This document shows, one piece after another, positions 29,350 to 37,500 of a stretch of DNA of 64,000 nt. The stretch covers positions 62,001 to 126,000 of the forward strand of contig NZ_JPOS01000033.1 in assembly GCF_000759025.1 (NCBI RefSeq), given 5' to 3'. How positions within the stretch are numbered: the stretch's first letter is position 1; every line of letters begins with the position of its first letter. A program made the position numbers and the translations under genes. The DNA is from Phaeodactylibacter xiamenensis. GTDB lineage: Bacteria; Bacteroidota; Bacteroidia; Chitinophagales; Saprospiraceae. Under the pieces are notes generated by a model. The model did not search any database. It saw only the letters and a list, made by a program, of their open reading frames with translations, and was not told the origin of the DNA.

Positions 29350-29383
29350 TTTGTACAACCTGTGTTCACCTTTGGTATATTTG
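29350..29383 (+). promoter_or_regulatory. lspA promoter
   Basis: TTTG at 29350-29353 and TATATTTG (exact TAnnTTTG) at 29376-29383 with 22 bases between them. The lspA start is only 25 bases further, so the leader would be short. Confidence 0.6.
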
Positions 29384-29408
29384 CAGAACAAACTGAAACA
29401 GCAGTACC

Positions 29409-30140
29409 TTGAAGAAATCAGCCGTTATTGTTTTTGTCGTACTCCTGGTCCTTGTTATCGATCAGTCGCTGAAGATTTGGATCAAAACCCATATGGAGTA
29501 CGGAGAGGAATTCGCAATGTTCGGGCTCGACTGGGCTCGTATCCACTTTGTAGAGAATAATGGCATGGCTTTCGGGCTTTCCCTGGGCGGTGAATATGGA
29601 AAGCTGGCTTTAAGCCTCTTTCGTATTCTGGCTGTAGCCTTTCTGGTCTATTACCTGCGCTTACTGGTTAAATCCGGTGCTTCTCTCGGGCTAATGGTTA
29701 GTTTTGCCCTTATCTTAGCCGGGGCATTGGGCAATATCCTCGATAGTGCTTTCTACGGGCTAATCTTTTCTGCCAGTCATTTTCACGGAGGGGTAGCTGA
29801 ACTATTTCCGGAAGGAGGCGGATACGCCGGGTTCCTGCACGGCAAAGTGGTGGATATGCTTTACTTCCCGCTTGTCAATGGTGTGCTTCCTGAGTGGGTG
29901 CCTTTTTGGGGCGGAGAAAGAGTGATGTTTTTTAAGCCGGTTTTTAATATTGCGGATACGGCGATCACACTAGGTGTGATCAATATTCTGATTTTTCAGC
30001 GGAGCTTCTTTCAGGAAATGTCTGAAGAACAGTCCGGGTCCGGCGCGGAAGTAGCCTCTGATATGCAGGACGAGGAAGCTGCAACCAAGGATGTTGACCG
30101 TGATCATCCGCAGCAGGCTGAGGGCTCATCTCCGGTATAA
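29409..30140 (+). CDS. lspA: Lipoprotein signal peptidase (signal peptidase II)
   Basis: Cuts the signal peptide of prolipoproteins in the inner membrane. 243 residues from a TTG start. Four membrane helices; motifs VIDQSLKIWIK, ENNGMAFGL, GALGNILDSAFYG (first catalytic Asp) and FNIADTAITLGV (second catalytic Asp). As in other Bacteroidota, an extra loop of about 50 residues lies between the two Asp blocks. The C-terminus has an added acidic tail (EMSEEQSGSGAEVASDMQDE) beyond the family core. Confidence 0.95.
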   Translation: MKKSAVIVFVVLLVLVIDQSLKIWIKTHMEYGEEFAMFGLDWARIHFVENNGMAFGLSLGGEYGKLALSLFRILAVAFLVYYLRLLVKSGASLGLMVSFALILAGALGNILDSAFYGLIFSASHFHGGVAELFPEGGGYAGFLHGKVVDMLYFPLVNGVLPEWVPFWGGERVMFFKPVFNIADTAITLGVINILIFQRSFFQEMSEEQSGSGAEVASDMQDEEAATKDVDRDHPQQAEGSSPV

Positions 30141-30149
30141 GGCATACGG

Positions 30150-30187
30150 GCAAAAAAATAAGACCACACAACAATTGCGTGGTCTCA
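30150..30187 (-). terminator. Terminator between convergent lspA and the ArsR gene
   Basis: Stem AGACCAC-A-CA / TG-C-GTGGTCT around a short loop. Read leftward it ends in TTATTTTTTTG, a good terminator for the ArsR gene; read rightward the T tract is weak, so it serves lspA less well. Confidence 0.75.
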
Positions 30188-30219
30188 TTTGGTCTTGGGC
30201 TGTTGCCTGGAAGCCAACT

Positions 30220-30543
30220 TTACTTTTGCAGCACCCTGGACTTTTCCAGAAAGCGCTTGACGCCTTCAACCGTCCCACCTACTTTCTCATAGTTGATGCT
30301 GTAGTGGACGTACTTTCCATCCCGCTCTGTATCTACAAGCCCGGCAAGGCGGAGGATGCGGAGGTGCTGTGAGGTAATAGACTGCTCAAGGCCAAGCGTG
30401 TTGTAGATTTTGTTCACGTTGATCTCGGTGTTGCGGTCAATGAATTCCAGGATTTTCATGCGTAACGGATGAGCAATGGCACGCAGGATCTCAGATGATA
30501 CCTGCAAGCGCTCGTGGTGTACGCTCACTTTTGTTTTTCTCAT
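30220..30543 (-). CDS. ArsR-family transcriptional regulator
   Basis: 107 residues from the ATG at 30543 (MRKTKVSVHHERLQ); the frame extends upstream but the added part is unlike the family. A winged helix-turn-helix: AIAHPLRMKILEFI, NTLGLEQSITSQHLRILRLA (recognition helix) and VDTERDGKYVHYSIN (wing). No metal-binding CxC in helix 3 (ELCVC type) is present, so it is not a classical metal sensor. No target gene is obvious nearby. Confidence 0.88.
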   Translation of the reverse strand: MRKTKVSVHHERLQVSSEILRAIAHPLRMKILEFIDRNTEINVNKIYNTLGLEQSITSQHLRILRLAGLVDTERDGKYVHYSINYEKVGGTVEGVKRFLEKSRVLQK

Positions 30544-30748
30544 AGTAGGTTTTCTTGAAGTATGTAGTTTAGATAGCACTCTCAGTTGGAGTTGCTGCTG
30601 TAACACGCAGTTTTACAAGAGTTTAACGCGTATCACTTATGCAAATATGCATTTTTTTATTATCTTTAGCAAGGAAATACGTCAAAAAAACACCGCTTTC
30701 TCAAAAAAAGATACCGTTCTCTGTGAAAAACCGACCACTTTCTGAGAT

Positions 30749-32659
30749 TCAACCTGCCGTTCTCATGTATTCCCATGCCGTTTGGTAAAGTCCCTGCTGC
30801 TCGCAATAGGTTAAAAAAGCTGCGTAAAAGCGGTCTCCGCCTATGGTTGCGCTGTCGCCTACGATGATTAATTGCTTTTTCGCCCGGGTCATGGCTACGT
30901 TCATCCGCCGGTAATCCTTTAGGAAGCCAATCTCTCCTTTAGCATTGGAGCGTACCAGCGAAATATAAACCACATCCCGCTCCTGACCCTGAAATCCATC
31001 AATAGTGTTGATGGTCAGAGCAAGGTTTTCCAGCGATGGGTCTTCCTCAATCATTTGCTCCATATGCACCACCTGTTCACGGTAAGGCGAAATGATGGCG
31101 ACAGAAGGTAGTGCCTCCGGATGAAAGGCATCCCTGAGCTGATAAAGGTGTTCCCGCAGAATCAGGAACTCTTCCGGATTGTAACGGCTTTTGTATTTGG
31201 GATGTGTTTTTTCGTCAAACCCACAACCGGCCGTATCAATAAAAATCAGTGGATGGTCGGCATCAGCGTCTATCCGATGGCTCTTTACTTCGGGGGCGGC
31301 TTGCAGTTGCCCATTGTAAAAGACCTTATTGGAGAAAGCCATGATGTGTTCATTCATGCGGTACTGCACGTTGAGGAGGTTGACTTTGGGAAGGCGGTCG
31401 AGCAGCTTTTCTATCAATGTCACCCCAAAGCCTTTTCGTGCCGCTTCCTGTGATTTGACGGTGGGCGGTAGCTGAAAGGGGTCGCCCATGAAAATCACGC
31501 GGGAAGCCCGGGCAATAGGGATCCAGGTAGCGGGCTCAAGTGCCTGTGCAGCTTCATCAATGAAGACGGTCCGAAAATTCCGGCTGTAGAGAATGTCATT
31601 AGAAGTGCCTACAAGCGTGGCCGCGATGACCTGAGAGCCATCAAGGATTTGCTCAATCAGCCGGTCCTCAAGTTGCCTTGCCCAGGCGGAAAGCTCCCGG
31701 GCTTCCTGATAGTATTGGTGGCGCTCGGCTCGTTCTTCCGGCCCGAACCGTCGCTTGTATTTTTGAGCGTTACGGCGGGCTTCGGCGGCCTGCACCTTTA
31801 CCTTTTTGATGTTCTTGGCCTCAGGATGGTCGGCGAGTTTCATTTCCAGCGTGTGCCGGATTACCGCCTCGTCTACGCGCGATATGTTGCCGATACGGGT
31901 AACATTGAGCCCCTCCGCCGCGATGCGCTCCACCAAGAGATCTACAGCGGTATTGCTGGGCGCGGTCACCAGGATGTTGTGTTCCTGCTCGGAAAGCCGC
32001 TTTACAGCTTGTATGAGTGTGGTGGTCTTGCCTGTACCGGGAGGGCCATGCACCACTGTTACATCCTGTGCCGCCAGTATCTGAGTAATAGCCCGGTTTT
32101 GGGAGTCGTTGAGTTGAGGATGGGTAAATGGCTCATTGACGGGGGCAAAGCGGGGCGGTTCAATGCCCAGCAAAATATTGCGAAGTTCCGGCAGCCGGCC
32201 TTTCTTTGCTTCCTGCACCGTTTTCAGGGCTTTTTCCATCTCTTTATAGGTGCGGTCGTCAAAGAGGAGGTCCACCCCGATCAGCCCCATCCCAATCCAG
32301 TCCGGAAAGTCCTTGCTGTTGAGGATGATCTGCATACGGTTTTTATTCACATAGTTGACCACGCCGCTGCGCTCCGGCTTGTTGGCTCCGGCCTGTTGGG
32401 TGAAAAAATTGACTACCATGCCGGCCCGGAAATGGTGAGGCGTGTCTTCGGCTGTTTCTCTGGAGATGGTCACGTAGGCCCGGTCGCCGTAGGTGTAGCC
32501 GGTTTTCATCACCTGTACCGGGTACCAGGCGTAGCCATTATCGCGTCTTTCGGTAAGAGGCAGGCGTTGAATCCGGGATTTAAACTGTTCCAGGTCCTCC
32601 TCTTTTTCCAGTTGCAGCAGTTCTGCCAGGCGGTCGAATTCTTCCAGTGCTTTAGCCAT
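30749..32659 (-). CDS. Superfamily 1 DNA/RNA helicase, UPF1/IGHMBP2-like
   Basis: 636 residues. An OB-like N-terminal domain (GYAWYPVQVMKTGYTYGDRA) is followed by the helicase core: Walker A VVHGPPGTGKTTTLIQAVKR, Walker B FIDEAAQALEPATW, motif III GDPFQLPPTVKS, motif IV YRMNEHIMAFSN, motif V TINTIDGFQGQERDVV and motif VI RRMNVAMTRAKKQLIIVGD. All motifs are intact. The family unwinds DNA or RNA 5' to 3'; the cellular role of the bacterial members is poorly known. Divergent from the ABC exporter at 32717. Confidence 0.93.
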   Translation of the reverse strand: MAKALEEFDRLAELLQLEKEEDLEQFKSRIQRLPLTERRDNGYAWYPVQVMKTGYTYGDRAYVTISRETAEDTPHHFRAGMVVNFFTQQAGANKPERSGVVNYVNKNRMQIILNSKDFPDWIGMGLIGVDLLFDDRTYKEMEKALKTVQEAKKGRLPELRNILLGIEPPRFAPVNEPFTHPQLNDSQNRAITQILAAQDVTVVHGPPGTGKTTTLIQAVKRLSEQEHNILVTAPSNTAVDLLVERIAAEGLNVTRIGNISRVDEAVIRHTLEMKLADHPEAKNIKKVKVQAAEARRNAQKYKRRFGPEERAERHQYYQEARELSAWARQLEDRLIEQILDGSQVIAATLVGTSNDILYSRNFRTVFIDEAAQALEPATWIPIARASRVIFMGDPFQLPPTVKSQEAARKGFGVTLIEKLLDRLPKVNLLNVQYRMNEHIMAFSNKVFYNGQLQAAPEVKSHRIDADADHPLIFIDTAGCGFDEKTHPKYKSRYNPEEFLILREHLYQLRDAFHPEALPSVAIISPYREQVVHMEQMIEEDPSLENLALTINTIDGFQGQERDVVYISLVRSNAKGEIGFLKDYRRMNVAMTRAKKQLIIVGDSATIGGDRFYAAFLTYCEQQGLYQTAWEYMRTAG

Positions 32660-32716
32660 GATTGGTGGTTAGTCTTGGGTGTACAACTAATATAGGTGTT
32701 GTGGGTTCATAGAAAT

Positions 32717-34531
32717 ATGGCAGACGACAAAAAACGAAGTTTTCGGGAGCAATTCGAAGCATTGCGCAATTTGCCGCGCTTTTTCCGGCTGATCTGGAAA
32801 GCCAGCCCGGGTATGACACTGGCCAACGCACTGCTACGGTTACTGAAATCGGCAGTGCCGCTGCTCGTCCTATACGTAGGCAAAGAAATTATTGACACCA
32901 TTTTGCTGCTGATCGATGGTGAAAGTACAGATACCACTTACCTCTGGACGATGGTGGGCCTGGAGTTTGCCCTCGCCATCGTTTCTGACCTTATGAACCG
33001 AGGCATTACCCTGCTGGACAGCCTGCTGGGCGACTTGTTTGCCAACCGGACTTCCGTAGAGCTTATTGAGCATGCGGCACGGCTTGATCTCTATCAGTTT
33101 GAGCAGGCCGAGTTTTACGATAAAATGGAGCGGGCCCGAAGGCAGACTACCGGACGTACCGTGCTCATGTCGCAGGTGCTCACCCAAATGCAGGATATCG
33201 TTACCGTCCTGTTCCTTGCCGGAGGGCTTATCGCCTTCAATGCCTGGCTGATCCTGATCCTGATCGTGGCGGTCATCCCTTCCTTCCTTGGGGAAACGCA
33301 CTTCAATCAGCGCACGTATTCCCTTACCCGTAGCTGGACACCCGAACGGCGTGAGCTGGACTACCTGCGCTACATCGGTGCCAGCGACCAAATGGCTAAG
33401 GAGGTGAAAATTTTCAACCTATCGGGTTTCATCACCCGCCGCTTTGCTGATTTGTCTGACCGGTACTACCACGCCAACCGCAAGATTGCCATCCGGCGGG
33501 CCGCCTGGGGCAGTGGACTTTCGGCTATAGGTACTTTATCGTATTACGGGGCCTACGTTTTCATCATCACGCAGGCCGTAGGCGGCATCATCACAGTAGG
33601 TACGCTGACGTTCCTGGCCGGGTCTTTCGAACGGATGCGCAACCGGCTGCAGGGCATTATGAACCGCTTTTCCCGTATTGCGGAAGGAGCAATGTACCTG
33701 CAGGACTTGTTTGAGTTTTTTGAGATTGAGCCCACCATCACTTCCGCCCCGGATAGTTTGCCATTTCCGACGGCTATTCAGCAGGGCTTTGTGTTTGAGC
33801 ATGTCAGTTTTAAGTACCCGAATAGTGAGCACTGGGCCATTCGGAACCTCTCTTTTCAGCTCCGGCCAGGGGAGAAGCTGGCTTTGGTGGGGGAGAATGG
33901 CGCAGGAAAGACTACTCTGGTAAAGCTATTGGCCCGGCTTTATGAGCCCACGGAGGGGCGTATTTTGATTGATGGTGTGGACCTGCGGGCGTACAGCCTG
34001 ACGGAGTTGCGCAATAACATCGGCATCATTTTTCAGGACTACATCCGGTTTCAGCTCAAAGCGGGCGAGAACATCGCCATCGGCAATATTGGCGCCTTAG
34101 AGGATAGCCTGGCTATTGAAGAGGCCGCGCAGAAAAGCCTGGCAGATACGGTTGTGGATACCCTTCCCGAGCGGTACGACCAAATTCTGGGCAAGCGCTT
34201 TGCGAAAGGAGTTGACCTCAGTGGCGGGCAGTGGCAAAAGATCGCCCTGGCACGCGCCTACATGCGGGATGCGCAATTGCTTATTCTCGACGAGCCCACT
34301 GCTGCCCTTGATGCGCGGGCGGAGCACGAGGTTTTCCAACGCTTTTCCGAACTGATAGAAGGTAAAGCGGCGGTCATTATCTCCCACCGTTTCTCTACCG
34401 TCCGCATGGCCGACCGTATCCTTTTTCTGGAGCACGGCCAATTGCTGGAGCTTGGCAGCCACGAGGAGCTGATTGCAAAGGATGGCAAGTACGCAGAGCT
34501 TTTCCACCTGCAGGCGCAGGGGTATGATTAA
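32717..34531 (+). CDS. ABC exporter, permease and ATPase in one chain
   Basis: 604 residues from the ATG at 32717 (MADDKKRSFREQFEALRN); a GTG seven codons earlier is less likely. N-terminal membrane domain with about five or six helices (ALLRLLKSAVPLLVLYVGKE and onward), then the ATPase: Walker A ALVGENGAGKTTLVKLLARL, signature DLSGGQWQKIALARAYMRDA, Walker B LLILDEPTAALDARAE and switch His in AVIISHRFSTVRMADR. It works as a homodimer; the substrate is unknown. Its stop overlaps the stop of the giant membrane protein gene tail to tail by four bases. Confidence 0.93.
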   Translation: MADDKKRSFREQFEALRNLPRFFRLIWKASPGMTLANALLRLLKSAVPLLVLYVGKEIIDTILLLIDGESTDTTYLWTMVGLEFALAIVSDLMNRGITLLDSLLGDLFANRTSVELIEHAARLDLYQFEQAEFYDKMERARRQTTGRTVLMSQVLTQMQDIVTVLFLAGGLIAFNAWLILILIVAVIPSFLGETHFNQRTYSLTRSWTPERRELDYLRYIGASDQMAKEVKIFNLSGFITRRFADLSDRYYHANRKIAIRRAAWGSGLSAIGTLSYYGAYVFIITQAVGGIITVGTLTFLAGSFERMRNRLQGIMNRFSRIAEGAMYLQDLFEFFEIEPTITSAPDSLPFPTAIQQGFVFEHVSFKYPNSEHWAIRNLSFQLRPGEKLALVGENGAGKTTLVKLLARLYEPTEGRILIDGVDLRAYSLTELRNNIGIIFQDYIRFQLKAGENIAIGNIGALEDSLAIEEAAQKSLADTVVDTLPERYDQILGKRFAKGVDLSGGQWQKIALARAYMRDAQLLILDEPTAALDARAEHEVFQRFSELIEGKAAVIISHRFSTVRMADRILFLEHGQLLELGSHEELIAKDGKYAELFHLQAQGYD

Positions 34532-37500
34532 TTCGTCTGTCTGTAGAGAAAATCCGGATCAAAAGTTTGCAGCGTCAGCAGCATCAGATTATAGAATTCC
34601 TCATCCGTACCATCAATGGAACGGCGGAACCAAAAACGGGCGGCCATCATTTTTTCAAGAGAGTCTCCGTCACCCGGCAGGTTGCGGAAATTGTCCAGGA
34701 AAAAACGATTGACGGCTATACTTTTGCGCTCTTTGGTTACACTGCGCAGCAATTCCAGGAACGGGCGTTGCAGCTGTTGCTGACTCGTACCGAATTGGTG
34801 CATCTGGTAAAAGGTACGCATGACTTGTCTGAATTCCTGGTTGTAAAGCGGTTGAAGTTGCCGTTGGAGAGCCTGGTTTTGGGCAGCCATGTTCAGGTAG
34901 TCCGTGAGTTTGGTCAGGAAAGCCGGATTGTAGTATCCAAAAGCATCTTCAGCGTTGAAGTTAATATCGGCTCCGTTATGTGGGCCGCTCAGGTAAACAG
35001 GCTCGCCGATAAGCGTCTCAAGTGCAGCGGGGTTAATGAGTGTTTTGAGAATGCCGTATCGCCCCCGTACCCCAATCTCAGGGAAAATAGTACCGGTAGT
35101 GTTGAAATTCTGTGGTGTATTTTTCCGTTCCTCCCAGACACCTGTTGCCTTTCTCAGTGCGGCTTCGAGTGCTTCCTGGTCTGTTTTTTCTACCGGGCAG
35201 CCATCGCTTGTACCTTCGCCAGGCTCGAAGGGGCAACGGTCAAGCCGGTTTTCAATGCCATCGTCGTCTGCATCCCGGTTTTCGATATAGGGGGCAGGGG
35301 TTTTGGCCAAACCGCTGCTCTCGATAGCGTATATAGCACTGAGATAGGCATTGGCCAGTTCCTGCCTGAAAGCCGGCTGAACCAGCAAAGTGGCATTTTC
35401 CCGGTTAGTCAGAAAGCCATTTTGAAAGATCGCTACAGGTACCTGCAGCCCATTCAAAAGCGGGGAAGGCGACTCCGGGGCGGTGGCCAGGTTGGCATTG
35501 CGCAGGCTGGTTTGCCGCATGATAGCCTCCATGAAAATGGCCGCCAGACGAGCACTGCTTTCGCTGCTGTTGATACGGGCACTGATGCCGCCCTTGTCCT
35601 GAGTAGCCCAGGCTGGGTTGAGGACGAAGCCCAGTCCAGAGCCTGCACCAGTGAAGTCAAAGTCCTGAGTAGCCGAGGCTGGGTTGCTGACTGATCCGGT
35701 GAAACCAAAGCTAAAGGTCAACACCAGTTTATTCCCTGGCTGGGCATTGATCCGCTGTACCTGCTCGCCTTCCGTAGGTCGTTTGCCGATAGGATTGACC
35801 TCAAAATAAGAAATGTTGTTTTGTTCGAGGCCAGCTTTGATCCGGTTGAGCAGGTCCGTGATGATCTCCTGTCCGTCCAAACGGGTGCGGCCATCATCAA
35901 AGGTGGGAGAGTAGTAGTCCTGGCTGATTCGGTTGAGGCACCACAGGTATCTTGAGCCTGTGCTGGCTTCTACGGTTTGCTGAGGAATATCCTGCTGCAC
36001 AGGAATATTCCCTTCGGGCTTTAGGACTACGATTTTTTGGAACACCGCTTCCTTTTCCAGTTCCTGGAAGCTAAGGGTGGTCTGATTGCTCTGGAAGCCC
36101 TCTTTTTGAAACTGAAAAGCTACACGCTCATTCCGGGCCAGGGCGGGCCTCGGCACATAGAGGTCTAATCTGCCGTTTGGGCCAGTCAGCCCCACCAAGG
36201 TGTCTGGCTGTATAAGCCGCACGGCAACATCACTCAATGGGCTGCCATCTGAAAGATTTTGAAGTACAAAGGAAACAGAGTACACTGCACTGGTATCCAG
36301 ATAATCAGCATCGGGATAAAGTTGCACACTGGGGATGCGCTCCAGAGAAAGATCAGAAGTGATGGTGTCGGGCTGGTATCCAACCTTCTGGTAGAAGACC
36401 AGCTGGCCGGGCTTTGCCAGCCTGTTAGGGATTTCCAGTGTAAAATTGCCCTCCCCATCGGTAATGGCAGTATACTGATCTGTAAGTACCATTACACCAC
36501 TAAGTGGAGCTGCGCTCTGTTTTGTGCCGTCGAGGACCTGCCCCTGAACGTACCGGTAGCGGGTCTCACAGGGGATCAGGAGGCTGTCCTCTTCCGGAAA
36601 CTTCGGCAGATAGCCGGGAATGCCCCGAATGACAGCCCAGTAACCCAGTGCCCGCTCTTCCAGTAGGGTAGCCCTTGTGCCAGCCGGTACCTGAAAGAGT
36701 GCCCAATCGGTATTGAGCTCCGTATCTCCCTGATTGTTTTGAAACCGCCTCATGATTTCCTCCAGCTTGGCATCACTGACAGGGCGGGAGCGGAAAGCGA
36801 TGTTTTTGCCCAGGATTCGGCATTCCGGGCTAAACCCAGCTTGTCCTTCGCACCACTGTTGCATGATCTCCCTGGGTAAGTGGACGCTATCTATAGCCAG
36901 CGCTGCGGCAAAATAGGTACAGGCTGAGCCATCTCCCGAAAGGCTGTCAGGCATTTGCCGGGCTATTTCAGCACCTTTATTATAGAGCAAAACGGCTAGG
37001 TTGGCGCGAAGTTCCTGGTCCAGTGTGTCAATACCAGGGGCTGCATCAAGGGTGATCATTAAGGAGTCTCTGAAAGTCGAGACTCTGCCCCAGCTGCTGT
37101 TAAGGGAAGCACCGGGCTCTGGGAAGTACCATTCCCAACTATGGGCGGTACTGGTTTGGTCTTCCCGGGCTACCTCAAGCACCGAAAGGCCGCGGCTGCA
37201 ACTCAGGGAACGGCTAACAGCGGAAATAGCGGAAATGGGATCCTGGGTGGTCTGAATCTGCTGCCGGGCACGTGTTTCCAGGAAAAGCTGCCAGGCGGTA
37301 CGCTCATTCAGACATACGAAGTCACTGGCCTCTTTAGATTTTAGTGCAACAAGTGCACCCTCGCAGGGGCTGAGGCTTAAATTCCAGGGCATTTGGGATA
37401 AGCCGGCCACAAAAAACAAGGCAGGTATAAACCAGCGCATTTCCCGCCAAAGGTGCTTCAGTCCCAATGCTGGCAACCCCTGCCAATACAGCCGTTCTTT

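Noticed and set aside
30544-30606. Longer N-terminus of the ArsR regulator
   Set aside because: The extra 21 residues do not resemble the family; ATG at 30543 gives a normal length.
31649-32695. A 348-codon open frame antisense to the helicase
   Set aside because: No domain or start signal; shadow of the helicase coding sequence.
32696-32716. GTG start of the ABC exporter at 32696
   Set aside because: An ATG at 32717 begins the family-like sequence; the seven extra residues add nothing.
34567-35694. A 375-codon open frame antisense to the giant MoxR partner
   Set aside because: No motif; opposite a real gene with consistent codon use.
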